In this document: positions 45,202-57,913 of the stretch, piece after piece
Layout of the letters: the number at the start of each line of letters is the position of its first letter
Position numbering within the stretch: position 1 is the stretch's first letter
From: Crenobacter luteus
Lineage (GTDB): Bacteria > Pseudomonadota > Gammaproteobacteria > Burkholderiales > Chromobacteriaceae
DNA length: 64,000 nt
Reading direction: 5' to 3'
Assembly (NCBI RefSeq): GCF_004345725.1
Contig: NZ_SLXG01000008.1
Coordinates: 1-64,000, forward strand
Position numbers and translations under genes: made by a program
Notes under the pieces: generated by a model
What the model was told of the DNA's origin: nothing
The model's input: only the letters and a program-made list of their open reading frames with translations
Databases searched by the model: none

Positions 45202-47325
45202 ATGAAACCCGAAAAACCGCAAACCCCCGACATCGTCGGCATCCCGCCGCACCACAAGCGCGCGTTCGGCCTCGTCGACGCCCGCTTCGTCAAGCCGGCG
45301 CTGCTCGGCGCGCTGACAAGGCTGGACCCGCGCGAGCAGGCGAAGAACCCGGTGATGTTCGTCGTCTTCCTCGGCAGCCTGTTCACCACAGCGCTGTTCT
45401 TCATCGGCCTGGCCGGCACGCTCGACGCGCCGCTGTCCTTCATCGGCGCGACGACGCTGTGGCTGTGGTTCACCGTGCTGTTCGCGAACTTCGCCGAGGC
45501 GCTGGCCGAGGGGCGCAGCCGCGCGCAGGCGGCGTCGCTCAGGGCGGCCAAGAAGAGCGTGGTCGCCAAGAAGCTGTCGGCGCCGCGCCGCGACGCCGGC
45601 ATCACGCTGACGACGTCGACCGAACTGCAGAAGGGCGACGTGGTGCTGGTCGAGGCCGGCGACATCGTGCCCGGCGACGGCACGGTGCTCGACGGCATCG
45701 CGTCGGTCGACGAGTCGGCGATCACCGGCGAATCGGCGCCGGTGATCCGCGAGTCGGGCGGCGACTTCTCGTCGGTGACCGGCGGCACGCGCGTGCTGTC
45801 CGACTGGGTCGTCGTCGAGGTCACCGCCAACCCGGGCGAGGCCTTTCTCGACCGCATGATCGCGATGGTCGAGGGCGCGCGTCGCCAGAAGACGCCGAAC
45901 GAGATCGCGCTGACCGTGCTGCTGGTCGCGATGACGCTGGTGTTCCTGCTCGCCTGCGCGACGCTGTACCCGTTCTCGCTGTACGCGGCGCGCGCCGCCG
46001 GCGGCGCGCCGACCTCGCTGACGGTGCTGGTCGCGCTCTTGGTGTGCCTGATCCCGACCACCATCGGCGGGCTGCTGTCGGCGATCGGCGTCGCCGGCAT
46101 GGGCCGGCTGATGTCGGCCAACGTGATCGCCACCTCGGGCCGCGCGATCGAGGCGGCCGGCGACGTCGACGTACTGCTCCTGGACAAGACCGGCACGATC
46201 ACGCTGGGCAACCGCCAGGCGACGCGTTTCCTGCCGGCGCCCGGCGTGTCCGACGCCGAGCTGGCGAACGCCGCGCAGCTGGCGTCGCTGGCCGACGAGA
46301 CGCCGGAGGGACGCAGCATCGTCGTGCTGGCCAAGGAAAGGTTCAATCTGCGCGAGCGCCAGCTCGAGGAAATGCACGCGCACTTCGTGCCGTTCACCGC
46401 GCAAACGCGCATGAGCGGCGTCGACGTCGACGGCCGCCAGCTGCGCAAGGGCGCGGCCGACGCGATCCGCCAGCAGGTGCTCGAGCACGGCGGCGCCTTC
46501 CCCGGCGAGGTCGGCGCGCTGGTCGACGCGGTCGCCAAGCAGGGCTCGACGCCGCTGGTGGTGTCCGAGCTCGCGTCGGGCCGCGCGCGCGTGCTCGGCG
46601 TCGTCGAGTTGAAGGACATCGTCAAGGGCGGCATCAGGGAGCGCTTCGCCGAGCTGCGGCGCATGGGCATCCGCACCGTGATGGTGACCGGCGACAACCG
46701 GCTGACCGCCGCCGCGATCGCCGCCGAGGCCGGCGTCGACGACTTCCTCGCCGAGGCGACGCCGGAGGCCAAGCTCAAGCTGATCCGCGCGCACCAGGCC
46801 GAGGGCCGGCTGGTCGCGATGACCGGCGACGGCACCAACGACGCGCCGGCGCTGGCGCAGGCCGACGTCGCGGTCGCGATGAACACCGGCACGCAGGCGG
46901 CCAAGGAGGCCGGCAACATGGTCGACCTCGACTCGAGCCCGACCAAGCTGATCGAGATCGTCGCGATCGGCAAGGAGATGCTGATGACGCGCGGCGCGCT
47001 GACGACCTTTTCGCTGGCCAACGACATCGCCAAATACTTCGCGATCCTGCCGGCCGCCTTCGCCACGACCTACCCGCAGCTCGGCGCGCTGAACGTGATG
47101 GCGCTGGCGACGCCGGCCTCGGCCATCCTGTCGGCGGTGATCTTCAACGCGCTGGTGATCGTCGCGCTGATCCCGCTGGCGCTCGGCGGCGTGCGCTACC
47201 GGCCGGACAGCGCCGAGAAGCTGCTGCGCCGCAACCTGTTCGTTTACGGCGTCGGCGGGCTGATCGTGCCCTTCGCCGGCATCAAGCTGATCGACCTCGC
47301 GCTCGTCGCGCTCGGCTGGGCCTGA
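45202..47325 (+). CDS. kdpB: K+-transporting ATPase, ATP-binding subunit KdpB
   Basis: A 707-residue P-type ATPase (class IA). The phosphorylated aspartate is in [17 protein letters not shown] near residue 330, with [16 protein letters not shown] (actuator TGES), [20 protein letters not shown] and [21 protein letters not shown] (P-domain). It drives K+ uptake by KdpA. KdpA's stop is 10 bp upstream, with GAGGAGAG as RBS. Confidence 0.97.
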   Translation: MKPEKPQTPDIVGIPPHHKRAFGLVDARFVKPALLGALTRLDPREQAKNPVMFVVFLGSLFTTALFFIGLAGTLDAPLSFIGATTLWLWFTVLFANFAEALAEGRSRAQAASLRAAKKSVVAKKLSAPRRDAGITLTTSTELQKGDVVLVEAGDIVPGDGTVLDGIASVDESAITGESAPVIRESGGDFSSVTGGTRVLSDWVVVEVTANPGEAFLDRMIAMVEGARRQKTPNEIALTVLLVAMTLVFLLACATLYPFSLYAARAAGGAPTSLTVLVALLVCLIPTTIGGLLSAIGVAGMGRLMSANVIATSGRAIEAAGDVDVLLLDKTGTITLGNRQATRFLPAPGVSDAELANAAQLASLADETPEGRSIVVLAKERFNLRERQLEEMHAHFVPFTAQTRMSGVDVDGRQLRKGAADAIRQQVLEHGGAFPGEVGALVDAVAKQGSTPLVVSELASGRARVLGVVELKDIVKGGIRERFAELRRMGIRTVMVTGDNRLTAAAIAAEAGVDDFLAEATPEAKLKLIRAHQAEGRLVAMTGDGTNDAPALAQADVAVAMNTGTQAAKEAGNMVDLDSSPTKLIEIVAIGKEMLMTRGALTTFSLANDIAKYFAILPAAFATTYPQLGALNVMALATPASAILSAVIFNALVIVALIPLALGGVRYRPDSAEKLLRRNLFVYGVGGLIVPFAGIKLIDLALVALGWA

Positions 47326-47359
47326 GCCGCAACGCCGCACCGTGATCAAGGAAACCACC

Positions 47360-47977
47360 ATGAAGCAAACCGCAAAAGCCATCCTGCTGCCCTGCGCCAA
47401 GGTCTTCGGCGCGCTCGCGCTCGTCACCGGCCTGGCCTACCCGCTCGCCGTCACCGGCCTCGCGCAGGCGCTCCTCCCCAACCAGGCCAACGGCAGCCTG
47501 ATCGTCGAGAACGGCCACGCGCGAGGCTCGGCGCTGATCGGCCAGCCCTTCTCCGACCCCGCGCACTTCTGGGGCCGCCCGTCGGCGACCGGCGGCGTGC
47601 CGTACAACGGCCAGGGTTCGGGCGGCAGCAACCTGGGCCCGCTGAACCCGGCGCTGCAGGCCGCCGTCGCCGGACGCGTCGCCGCGCTCAAGGCGCTCGA
47701 CCCGGCCAACACCGCGCCGGTGCCGGTCGAACTCGTCACCGCGTCGGCCAGCGGCCTCGATCCGCACATCTCGCCCGAAGCCGCGCGCTGGCAGGCATCG
47801 CGCGTCGCGCGCGCCAGCGGCCTGCCTCCGGCCGAGGTCGAGGCGCTGATCGCCGCGCACGTCGAGGGCCGCGCACTCGGCTTTCTCGGCGAGCCGGTCG
47901 TCAACGTGCTCAGGCTCAACCTGGCGCTCGACGCGCGCGTGAAGGCCCTGCGGGCGGCGCGCGCCGATGCGGCATAA
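47360..47977 (+). CDS. kdpC: K+-transporting ATPase, subunit KdpC
   Basis: A 205-residue periplasmic subunit anchored by one N-terminal helix ([20 protein letters not shown]). Characteristic motifs are [34 protein letters not shown] and [20 protein letters not shown]. The ATG at 47360 (RBS AAGGAAACC) is preferred to an in-frame GTG at 47342. Its stop precedes the kdpD ATG by 7 bp. Confidence 0.95.
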   Translation: MKQTAKAILLPCAKVFGALALVTGLAYPLAVTGLAQALLPNQANGSLIVENGHARGSALIGQPFSDPAHFWGRPSATGGVPYNGQGSGGSNLGPLNPALQAAVAGRVAALKALDPANTAPVPVELVTASASGLDPHISPEAARWQASRVARASGLPPAEVEALIAAHVEGRALGFLGEPVVNVLRLNLALDARVKALRAARADAA

Positions 47978-47984
47978 TGGCACG

Positions 47985-50693
47985 ATGACGCCCGACCGCC
48001 CCGACCCCGACGCGCTGCTGGCCCAGGTCCAGCAGGAGGCCGCGCGCGCGCACCGCGGCCGGCTGAAGGTGTTTTTCGGCGCTGCCGCCGGCGTCGGCAA
48101 GACCTGCGCGATGCTCGAGGCCGGCCGCGCGCAGCGCGACGCCGGCGTCGACGTGCTGGTCGGCCTGGTCGAGACGCACGGCAGGAGCGAGACCGCGCGG
48201 CTGGCGTCGCAGCTGCCGCGCCTGCCGGTGCGGCGCGTGCCCTACCGCGGCACCGAACTGAAGGAGTTCGACCTCGACGCGGCGCTGGCCCGCAAGCCGC
48301 AGCTGATCCTCGTCGACGAGCTGGCGCACTCGAACGCGCCGGGCAGCCGCCACCTCAAGCGCTGGCAGGACGTCGACGAACTGCTGGACGCCGGCATCGA
48401 CGTCTACACCACGCTGAACGTGCAGCACCTCGAGAGCCTCAACGACGTGGTCGGCCGCATCACCGGCGTGCGCGTGTCGGAGACGCTGCCCGACTGGGTG
48501 TTCGCCGAGGCCGACGAGGTCGAGCTGATCGACCTGCCGGTCGACGAATTGCTGACGAGGTTGGCCGAGGGCAAGGTCTACCTGGCCGAGCAGGCCGAGC
48601 GCGCCGCCAGCCACTTCTTCCGCAAGGGCAACCTGATCGCGCTGCGGGAACTGGCGCTGCGGCGCACCGCCGCGCGCGTCGACGAGGAGATGCACGACTA
48701 CCGGCGCCGCGCGGCGATCGGCGACGTCTGGCAGGTAACCGAGCGGCTGGTGGTGGCGGTCGGCGACGCCGACGGCGAACGGCTGGTGCGCGCCGGCAAA
48801 AGGTTGGCCGAGGCGCTGCGCGCCCAGTGGTGGGCGGTACACGTCGAGACGCCGCGCGGCCGCGCCGACGCCGCCGGCGTCGGCGCCGCGATGAAGCTCG
48901 CCGAGAGCCTCGGCGCGCAGGTGGCGACGCTGGCCGGACAGGACGTCGCCGCCGAGCTGGTCAACTTCGCGCGCAGCCGCAACGCGGCGCGGCTGGTGCT
49001 CGGCCAGGCGCGCGCGCGGCGCCGGCCGTGGCGGCGCGCGCCGCTGGCCGAGCGCATCGCGCAGCTGGCCGACGACGTCGACCTGACGCTGATCGCCAAG
49101 ACAGCGCGCGAGAACGCCGCGCTGTCGGCGCTGCTGGCCGCCAGCCGCGACTACCTTGGCCTCGAACACCGCGACGCGACGCGGCGGCGCCGGCGCGGCA
49201 CGCTCGCCTGGGGCCTTGGCCTGCCGGTGGCGGTGACCGCGCTGGCGTGGCCGCTGCGCGGGCTGACCGAGCCGATCAACCTGATCATGGTCTACCTGCT
49301 GGTCGTCGTGATCGCCGCCTACCGCTACGGCCACGGCGCGGCGCTGCTGGCCTCGCTGGCCAGCGTCGCCGCCTTCGACTTCTTCTTCGTGCCGCCGCAC
49401 CTGACCTTCGCGGTATCCGACACCCAGTACCTGTTCACCTTCGCGGTGATGCTCGGCGTCGCGCTGACGATCAGCCGGCTGACCGCAGACGTGCGCCGCC
49501 AGGCGCGGCTGGCCGGTTTCCGCGAGCGGCGCACCGCGCTGATGTACGAGCTGGTACGCGCGCTGCTGGCCGAGGACGACGAGGACGGCGTGATCCGCGC
49601 CGCGGTGCGCCGCCTCAACGAACACCAGCAGGCGCAGGCGGTGGTGCTGCTGCCCGACGGTGACGGCCGCCTCGCCCACCCCGGCGGCGACGGCGTCGCC
49701 GGCTCGCTGCACGGCGCCGACCTCGGCGTCGCGCAGTGGGTGTTCGAACGCGGCGAAGCCGCCGGCCTCGGCACCGCGACGCTGCCGGGCGCCGACGCGT
49801 TGTACCTGCCGCTGTCGGGCGCCGAGGCCACACTCGGCGTGCTCGCGGTACGCCCCAAGGGCGGGGACAGCCTGACGCTGCCCGAGGAGCGCCGCCTGCT
49901 CGACGCCTTCGCCGCGCAGCTGGCGCTGGCGCTCGAGCGCGTCCGGCTCGCGCGCGACAACGAGACGGTGCGCGTCGCCGCGCACGGCGAGAAGCTGCGC
50001 AACTCGCTGCTGACGTCGATCTCACACGATCTGCGCAGCCCGCTGGCCGGCATCGTCGGCGCCGCCTCGACGCTGGCCGAGCGCGAGTTGCCGGCGGACC
50101 AGCGCCGCCAGTTGGCCGAGGGCATCGAAGCCGAGGCGCTGCGCATGACGCGGCTGGTGGGCAGCGTGCTCGACATGGCCAGGCTCGAGGCCGGCGCGAT
50201 GCCGCTGGCGCCCGAATGGCTGCCGATCGAGGAGGCGTTCGGCGCGGCGGTCCACGCGCTGGGGCCGAGGTTGGCCCGGCATCCGCTCGCGATCCGGCTA
50301 CCCGACGGCCTGCCGCTGGTGTACGCCGACAGCCGGCTGCTCGAACGGGTGCTGGTCAACCTGCTGGAAAACGCGGTCAAATACACGCCGCCCGGCAGCG
50401 CGCTGACGCTGTCGGCCGAGGTCGACGCCGCCGGCGCGACGCTGTTCGTCGACGACAGCGGCCCGGGCCTGGCCGTGCCCGACCCGGACAGTCTGTTCGA
50501 AAAGTTCGCGCGCGCCCGCCCCGAGGACAACGCCGGCGGCGTCGGCCTCGGGCTGGCGATCTGCCGCGCGATCGTCGAGGCGCACGGCGGTACGATCAGG
50601 GCCAGCCGCCGCGCCGAGGGCGGCGCGCGCTTCGCCGTCTTCCTGCCCAGCCCCGGCGCGCCGCCCACCGTAGAAGGAGAAGCCAAGCCATGA
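47985..50693 (+). CDS. kdpD: Osmosensitive K+ channel histidine kinase KdpD
   Basis: A 902-residue sensor kinase. Residues 20-230 are the KdpD domain with Walker A GAAAGVGKTCAML and the stretch DELAHSNAPGSRHLKRWQDV; a universal-stress-like domain follows. Four close membrane segments lie near 400-500, then a GAF-like region, then the kinase with the phosphorylated histidine in SISHDLRSPLAGI near 673 and HATPase motifs NLLENAVKYTPPG and VGLGLAICRAIVEAHGG. It phosphorylates KdpE when K+ is low. Two exact copies of the repeated word lie inside. The start is ATG 47985, not the upstream ATG inside kdpC. Confidence 0.94.
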   Translation: MTPDRPDPDALLAQVQQEAARAHRGRLKVFFGAAAGVGKTCAMLEAGRAQRDAGVDVLVGLVETHGRSETARLASQLPRLPVRRVPYRGTELKEFDLDAALARKPQLILVDELAHSNAPGSRHLKRWQDVDELLDAGIDVYTTLNVQHLESLNDVVGRITGVRVSETLPDWVFAEADEVELIDLPVDELLTRLAEGKVYLAEQAERAASHFFRKGNLIALRELALRRTAARVDEEMHDYRRRAAIGDVWQVTERLVVAVGDADGERLVRAGKRLAEALRAQWWAVHVETPRGRADAAGVGAAMKLAESLGAQVATLAGQDVAAELVNFARSRNAARLVLGQARARRRPWRRAPLAERIAQLADDVDLTLIAKTARENAALSALLAASRDYLGLEHRDATRRRRRGTLAWGLGLPVAVTALAWPLRGLTEPINLIMVYLLVVVIAAYRYGHGAALLASLASVAAFDFFFVPPHLTFAVSDTQYLFTFAVMLGVALTISRLTADVRRQARLAGFRERRTALMYELVRALLAEDDEDGVIRAAVRRLNEHQQAQAVVLLPDGDGRLAHPGGDGVAGSLHGADLGVAQWVFERGEAAGLGTATLPGADALYLPLSGAEATLGVLAVRPKGGDSLTLPEERRLLDAFAAQLALALERVRLARDNETVRVAAHGEKLRNSLLTSISHDLRSPLAGIVGAASTLAERELPADQRRQLAEGIEAEALRMTRLVGSVLDMARLEAGAMPLAPEWLPIEEAFGAAVHALGPRLARHPLAIRLPDGLPLVYADSRLLERVLVNLLENAVKYTPPGSALTLSAEVDAAGATLFVDDSGPGLAVPDPDSLFEKFARARPEDNAGGVGLGLAICRAIVEAHGGTIRASRRAEGGARFAVFLPSPGAPPTVEGEAKP
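48558..48569 (+). repeat. Exact AGGTTGGCCGAG in kdpD (first)
   Basis: In frame as T-R-L-A-E with AGG and TTG codons, in the KdpD domain. Confidence 0.8.
48801..48812 (+). repeat. Exact AGGTTGGCCGAG in kdpD (second)
   Basis: In frame as K-R-L-A-E with AGG and TTG codons, 243 bp after the first. Confidence 0.8.
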
Positions 50694-51385
50694 GCGCCGC
50701 CGCGCCCATCCTCGTCGTCGAGGACGAACCGCAAATCCGCCGCTTCCTGCGCGCCAGCCTGACCGCCGAGGGTTTCGCGGTACGCGAGGCGGGCAGCGCG
50801 CGCGAGGGCCTCGCCGAGGCGGCGCGCCACCTGCCGCAACTGGTGCTGCTCGACCTCGGCCTGCCCGACGCCGACGGCGAAACGGTGATCCGCGCCCTGC
50901 GCGAATGGAGCGCGGTGCCGGTGATCGTGCTGTCGGCGCGCAGCCAGGAGGCCGACAAGGTCGCCGCGCTCGACGCCGGCGCCGACGACTACCTGACCAA
51001 GCCCTTCGGCGTGGCCGAGCTGTTGGCGCGCATCCGCGTCGCGCTGCGCCACCGGCTGTCGAGCGCGCAGCCGTCCAGCCCGGTGATCGCGGTCGGCGAG
51101 CTGACGATAGACCTGGCCGCGCACACCGTCGCGCGCGCCGGCGAAGCGGTGCACCTGACACCGCTCGAATTCAGGCTGTTGGCCGAGCTCGCCCGCCACG
51201 CCGGCAAGGTGCTGACACACCGCCACCTCTTGAAGGAAGTGTGGGGACCGAGCGCCGTCGAACAGAACCACTACCTGCGCATCTATATGGCGCAACTGCG
51301 CCACAAGCTCGAGGCCGATCCCGCCAAGCCGCGCCACCTGCTGACCGAGACCGGCGTCGGCTACCGCTTCGCCGCCGACGCCTGA
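50690..51385 (+). CDS. kdpE: Response regulator KdpE (OmpR family)
   Basis: A 231-residue regulator. The receiver domain has the acidic pair VVEDEPQIRRFLRASL, the phospho-aspartate in LVLLDLGLPDADGE near 55 and KPFGVAELLARI (Lys near 103). The C-terminal winged helix has LTPLEFRLLAELARHAGKVL, SAVEQNHYLRIYMAQLRHKL and LLTETGVGYRF. The ATG overlaps the kdpD stop (ATGA). A 7-bp tandem repeat begins at its last codons. Confidence 0.96.
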   Translation: MSAAAPILVVEDEPQIRRFLRASLTAEGFAVREAGSAREGLAEAARHLPQLVLLDLGLPDADGETVIRALREWSAVPVIVLSARSQEADKVAALDAGADDYLTKPFGVAELLARIRVALRHRLSSAQPSSPVIAVGELTIDLAAHTVARAGEAVHLTPLEFRLLAELARHAGKVLTHRHLLKEVWGPSAVEQNHYLRIYMAQLRHKLEADPAKPRHLLTETGVGYRFAADA

Positions 51386-51428
51386 GGCCTGAGGCCTGAG
51401 GCCTGACGCCTGAGGCCTGAGGCCTGTG
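51380..51428 (+). repeat. Seven tandem copies of a 7-bp unit (GCCTGAG) at the end of kdpE
   Basis: GCCTGAG units run from the last base of the penultimate codon through the stop TGA and 43 bp past it; units 4 and 7 are variants (GCCTGAC, GCCTGTG). Every unit holds a TGA, so slippage changes only the 3' end of kdpE and the spacing to the next promoter. Confidence 0.85.
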
Positions 51429-51438
51429 ACGCGACGGT

Positions 51439-51467
51439 TTGACTTTGTCTTAACCTTTACGCATAAA
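51439..51467 (+). promoter_or_regulatory. Promoter of the small exported peptide
   Basis: TTGACT and CATAAA are separated by 17 bp in an AT-rich island (TAAAAAAATCG follows). CTTTACGC within the spacer also occurs in the repeats upstream of the kdp operon. Confidence 0.5.
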
Positions 51468-51524
51468 AAAATCGTTAGCGCTTTCCAACCGGCCGCGCGC
51501 CGCCCCTTCAGGAAGGAGTGCCCG

Positions 51525-51647
51525 ATGCCGATGCGTACCCTGCTACTCGCCCTCCTCGCCGCCTACGCGACCTACGGCGTCGCCGCCCCGGCCACGCCCG
51601 GCGGCGACACGCCTCTCAGCGCGGCCAAGAGCGCCCGCCCCGCCTGA
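51525..51647 (+). CDS. Small exported peptide downstream of kdpE
   Basis: A 40-residue ORF, MPMRTLLLALLAAYATYGVA then a short polar tail (PATPGGDTPLSAAKSARPA). It reads as a Sec signal peptide with a VAA cleavage site followed by only about 18 residues. AGGAAGGAG lies a good distance before the ATG, a promoter-like element is upstream and a strong terminator follows, which supports a real transcription unit. No homologue is known to me. It could be part of the K+ stress response or an anti-sense spacer; function unknown. Confidence 0.55.
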   Translation: MPMRTLLLALLAAYATYGVAAPATPGGDTPLSAAKSARPA

Positions 51648-51663
51648 AGCCGATCATCGCCAG

Positions 51664-51699
51664 GGCCGGCCGCCCGACACCGGGCGCCGGCCGTTTTTT
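51664..51699 (+). terminator. Intrinsic terminator of the small peptide gene
   Basis: GGCCGG-CGCCCG / CGGGCG-CCGGCC stem with an ACAC loop and six Ts, 17 bp after the stop. Confidence 0.9.
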
Positions 51700-51730
51700 C
51701 GCGCGCACGCCGCGCGCCGCCGCGACAAAG

Positions 51731-51755
51731 AAAACGGCGCCCCGCAGGGCGCCGT
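51731..51755 (-). terminator. Intrinsic terminator of gcvTHP
   Basis: ACGGCGCCC / GGGCGCCGT with a 4-nt loop and a TTTT tail on the minus strand. A GGGTTGGCCGAG copy (51766-51777) lies between it and the gcvP stop. Confidence 0.75.
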
Positions 51756-51779
51756 CGTGTTGCCGGGGTTGGCCGAGGC

Positions 51780-54635
<2,856 letters not shown>

Positions 54636-54698
54636 GATTCTGTACCGTTTCTTGCGGGGACAAAAAGCCCTGCGCAAGGCAGGGCTGGTACGGCTGGA

Positions 54699-55085
54699 TC
54701 AGGCGCCGATTTCCTGGGCGTAGGCGTCGGCGGACAGCAGGCCTTCGAGTTCGGCGGCGTTGGCCGGCTTGACCTTGAAGAACCAGGCCTCGCCGTACGG
54801 GTCGCTGTTGGCCAGCTCCGGGCTCGCCTCGAGCGCGGCGTTCACCTCGACCACTTCGCCGGCGATCGGTGCGTACACGTCGGAGGCGGCCTTGACCGAC
54901 TCGACGACGCCGGCCTGCTCGCCTTCGGCGTAGGTCTTGCCGACCTGCGGCAGCTCGACGAACACGATGTCGCCCAGCAGTTCCTGGGCGTGGTCGGTGA
55001 TGCCCACGGTCACGGTGCCGTCGGCTTCCAGGCGCAGCCATTCGTGGCTGGCTACGTATTTGAGTTCGGCCGGGATTTGGCTCAT
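54699..55085 (-). CDS. gcvH: Glycine cleavage system H protein
   Basis: A 128-residue lipoyl carrier. The lipoylated lysine is in [18 protein letters not shown] near 62. It shuttles the aminomethyl group between GcvP and GcvT. It lies between gcvT and gcvP in one operon. Confidence 0.97.
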   Translation of the reverse strand: MSQIPAELKYVASHEWLRLEADGTVTVGITDHAQELLGDIVFVELPQVGKTYAEGEQAGVVESVKAASDVYAPIAGEVVEVNAALEASPELANSDPYGEAWFFKVKPANAAELEGLLSADAYAQEIGA

Positions 55086-55154
55086 GAGTTGTTCTCCTGT
55101 CGATTCAATGTCGGTGTCCCACGCGGGTGCGGTCGTCGCCCAGCGTGGGGTAGT

Positions 55155-56246
55155 TTATTCGAATACGCGTTTGCCGTTGCGCACGAAGGGCAGTTTGACC
55201 ACGCGCACGTCGACGAGCTGGCCGCGGATGTCGACTCGGGCGCTGTCGCCGGTGGTGGCCGGCACGCGCGCGATCGCGATCGAGCATTTCAGCGTCGGCG
55301 AGAAGGTGCCGCTGGTGGTCACGCCGTCGCCCGCCTCGGTCACGACCGTCATGCCTTCGCGCAGCACGCCGCGCCCTTCCAGCACCAGGCCGACCTGCTT
55401 CATCGCGACGCCGGCGGCTTTCTCGGCTTCCAACGCCTTGCGGCCGATAAAGTCGCGCTCCTCGGGCGCCCAGGCGACGGTCCAGCCCATGCCGGCGACG
55501 AGCGGCGACACGGTCTCGTCCATGTCGTGGCCGTACAGGTTCATGCCGGCCTCGAGGCGCAACGTGTCGCGCGCGCCCAGACCGCACGGCGCGACGCCCG
55601 CCCCGGCCAGGCTTTTCCAGAATGCCGGCGCTTGTTCGGCCGGCAGCATGATTTCGAGGCCGTCTTCGCCAGTGTAGCCGGTGCGCGCGACGAACCAGTC
55701 GCCGAACGGCAGCGCCGAAAACGGCTTGAGCGAGCGGACGCCGTCGGCCCAGTCGGCCGGCAGCACGGTGAGCGCCTTGGCGATCGCGTTCGGGCCCTGC
55801 ACCGCGATCATCGCCAGCTCGTCGCGCACGGTAAGCCGCACGTCGCGGCCTTCGGACTGTTGCTGCATCCACGCGAGGTCCTTGTCGCGCGTGGCGGCGT
55901 TGACCACCATGCGGAAGCCCCAGGCGGTGCGGTAGGTGATCAGGTCGTCGATGACGCCGCCTTGCTCGTTGAGCATGGCCGAATAGAGCGCCTTGTTCGG
56001 CTCCTTCAGCTTGGCGACGTCGTTGGCGAGCAGATGGCGCAGCCACGATTCGGCGTCGGCGCCTTCGATGTCGAGCACGACCATGTGCGAGACGTCGAAC
56101 ATCCCGGCGTCAGTGCGTACCGCTTCGTGCTCCTTGAGCTGCGAGCCGTAGTGGATGGGCATGTCCCAGCCGGCGAAATCGACCATCTTGGCGGAGAATT
56201 CGCGGTGGGTGGCGTTGAGGGGAGTCGTTTGGATGGCGACGGTCAT
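55155..56246 (-). CDS. gcvT: Aminomethyltransferase (glycine cleavage T protein)
   Basis: A 363-residue tetrahydrofolate-dependent enzyme that releases ammonia and makes methylene-THF. [22 protein letters not shown] at the start, FDVSHM near 70, and [13 protein letters not shown] near 195 are the folate-binding signatures. GAGGACACCCG precedes ATG 56246. It is the first gene after the glycine riboswitch. Confidence 0.96.
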   Translation of the reverse strand: MTVAIQTTPLNATHREFSAKMVDFAGWDMPIHYGSQLKEHEAVRTDAGMFDVSHMVVLDIEGADAESWLRHLLANDVAKLKEPNKALYSAMLNEQGGVIDDLITYRTAWGFRMVVNAATRDKDLAWMQQQSEGRDVRLTVRDELAMIAVQGPNAIAKALTVLPADWADGVRSLKPFSALPFGDWFVARTGYTGEDGLEIMLPAEQAPAFWKSLAGAGVAPCGLGARDTLRLEAGMNLYGHDMDETVSPLVAGMGWTVAWAPEERDFIGRKALEAEKAAGVAMKQVGLVLEGRGVLREGMTVVTEAGDGVTTSGTFSPTLKCSIAIARVPATTGDSARVDIRGQLVDVRVVKLPFVRNGKRVFE

Positions 56247-56283
56247 CGGGTGTCCTCGAGGTGTTCCAAACCTGAAAAACACA

Positions 56284-56496
56284 CCCCTCTGTCCCGTCAC
56301 CTGAGATTTTCCGGCGCGCCGCTCGAGCGAGCGTCGTCCGTTAGCCCCTTCGGTGGGCGCTCGAAGCGCCGCTCTCCAGAGTTGGCGGACCGTTGTGCCG
56401 GCCCGCTCATGCAGTCCTTTTGCCTGAGCGATTGCGGGTGCGCTTGCGCCTTCGGCGGCAGCGGGAGTCTGGGGAAGACCGCTGCTCTCTCCTGCA
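56284..56496 (-). promoter_or_regulatory. Tandem glycine riboswitch
   Basis: Two glycine aptamers in a row on the minus strand. Aptamer 1 spans about 56496-56406 (GGAGAGAGC, then CGCCGAAGGCGCAAGC, ending CTCAGGCAAAAGGACTGC). Aptamer 2 spans about 56384-56284 (CTCTGGAGAGCG, CACCGAAGGGG, ending CTCAGGTGACGGGACAGAG). The two share the conserved GGAGAG, CCGAAG and CTCAGG cores, so glycine probably turns on gcvTHP. Confidence 0.93.
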
Positions 56497-56506
56497 TGAT
56501 GCCGCG

Positions 56507-56536
56507 ATTATCGGCGGCCGCCGCGCGGCTTGGCAA
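56507..56536 (-). promoter_or_regulatory. Promoter of gcvTHP
   Basis: TTGCCA (56536-56531) and GATAAT (56512-56507) with an 18-bp spacer on the minus strand. The start would lie near 56500, right at the first riboswitch aptamer. Confidence 0.65.
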
Positions 56537-56584
56537 GGCAGAAAAGCCCGCAAGCCCGGCTTTCGAGGGTAAATCCTAGCGCGT

Positions 56585-57502
56585 TCAGGCGACGCTCACC
56601 GGGCCGGCGCCGACGCGCGCCAGATCCCAGTGCGCGCGCGCCCAGGTCCACAGCTCGGCCAACGTTTCGCACCCGGCGGGTGGCGCATGATTGAGGCGCG
56701 ACAACGCCAGCCGTAGCTCGGCCGCCGCGGCGGCCGGATCGATCGCCGGCGCCAGCGTCTGCTTCGACAACTTCTCGCCGGCGGCGTTGACCATGAGCGG
56801 CAGGTGGCAGTAGGCCGGCGTCGGCACGGACAGCGCGCGCTGCAGCGCGATCTGGCGCGGCGTCGACACCAGCAGGTCGGCGCCGCGCACCACGTGGGTG
56901 ATGCCCTGCAAGGCGTCGTCGACGACGACGGCCAGCTGGTAGGCCCAGAAGCCGTCGGCGCGCAAGAGCACGAAGTCGCCGACCTCGCGCGCGACGTCCT
57001 GCCTCACCTCGCCCTGCAAGGCATCGGCGAAGACGACCTCGCCGTCGGGCACCGCCAGCCGCCAGGCGCGCGCGGCGGCGCCCACGGGCAGGCCGTGGCG
57101 GCAGCTGCCGGGATAGACGTAGCCGTCGACGCCGCGCCGCGCATGCTCGGCCAACTGCTTGCGCGTGCACGCGCACGGATAGGCGTCGCCCGAGGCGACC
57201 AGCGCGTCGAGCGCGGCGCGATAGTGATGGTGGCGGCGGCTCTGGTATTCGACCTCGCCGTCCCACTCGAAGCCGAAGGCGTCGAGCGTCGCGAGGATGG
57301 CGTCGGCGGCGCCGGCCATCTCGCGCGGCGGGTCGAGGTCCTCGATGCGCAGCCGCCATTCGCCGCCGTGGCGGCGTGCCTCGAGATAGCTGCCGACCGC
57401 GGTGGTCAGCGAACCGGCGTGCAAGAGCCCGGTCGGGCTGGGCGCGAAGCGGCCGCGGTAGCCGTGGGCGGCGGCAGGCAGCTTGTCTAGACTGAAGATC
57501 AT
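56585..57502 (-). CDS. gluQ: Glutamyl-Q tRNA(Asp) synthetase
   Basis: A 305-residue paralogue of glutamyl-tRNA synthetase that lacks the anticodon-binding domain and glutamylates the queuosine of tRNA(Asp). [17 protein letters not shown] holds the HIGH-like motif (LHAG), [10 protein letters not shown] and [12 protein letters not shown] (KMSKS equivalent) are conserved, and CACTRKQL with CRHG forms the zinc site. ATG 57502 is the start. Confidence 0.92.
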   Translation of the reverse strand: MIFSLDKLPAAAHGYRGRFAPSPTGLLHAGSLTTAVGSYLEARRHGGEWRLRIEDLDPPREMAGAADAILATLDAFGFEWDGEVEYQSRRHHHYRAALDALVASGDAYPCACTRKQLAEHARRGVDGYVYPGSCRHGLPVGAAARAWRLAVPDGEVVFADALQGEVRQDVAREVGDFVLLRADGFWAYQLAVVVDDALQGITHVVRGADLLVSTPRQIALQRALSVPTPAYCHLPLMVNAAGEKLSKQTLAPAIDPAAAAAELRLALSRLNHAPPAGCETLAELWTWARAHWDLARVGAGPVSVA

Positions 57503-57577
57503 GCGGAAGCGATCGGACGGAAACGCCGGACGCTGGCGCGGCGACGATTCCGAATCACACGACGGGGAACGAGTACG

Positions 57578-57907
57578 ATGGCCTACGTTGTAACCGAAGC
57601 GTGCATCAAGTGCAAATACACCGACTGCGTCGAGGTCTGCCCGGTGGACTGCTTCCACGAGGGGCCGAACTTCCTGGTGATCGACCCGGATGAGTGCATC
57701 GACTGCACGCTGTGCGTCGCCGAATGCCCGGCCGAAGCGATCTTCGCCGAGGAGGACGTGCCCGACGCGCAGCAGGCCTTCATCGCGCTGAACGCCGAGC
57801 TCGCCCGCGCCTGGCCGGTCATCGTCCACCGCAAGGACCCGCTGCCCGACCACGAGGACTGGCTGAAGGTGAAGGACAAGCTGCAGTACCTCGACAAGAA
57901 CGGCTGA
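57578..57907 (+). CDS. fdxA: 7Fe ferredoxin FdxA
   Basis: A 109-residue ferredoxin with two cysteine clusters: [19 protein letters not shown] near residues 8-25 and [15 protein letters not shown] near 39-53, the arrangement of [3Fe-4S][4Fe-4S] proteins such as Azotobacter FdI. It should carry electrons in the cytoplasm; the partner is unknown. It is an isolated plus-strand gene between gluQ and cheD. Confidence 0.92.
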   Translation: MAYVVTEACIKCKYTDCVEVCPVDCFHEGPNFLVIDPDECIDCTLCVAECPAEAIFAEEDVPDAQQAFIALNAELARAWPVIVHRKDPLPDHEDWLKVKDKLQYLDKNG

Positions 57908-57913
57908 GTCCGC

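Noticed and set aside
43197-47066. A 1289-codon open frame on the minus strand
   Set aside because: It runs antisense to kdpA and kdpB, whose family motifs are intact on the plus strand. Long antisense frames are common in GC-rich DNA with strong third-position bias, and its translation is low-complexity.
45200-50120. CTGGCCGAG as further copies of the repeated word
   Set aside because: CTG GCC GAG is the expected coding of L-A-E in this genome, so only TTGGCCGAG with matching upstream bases was counted.
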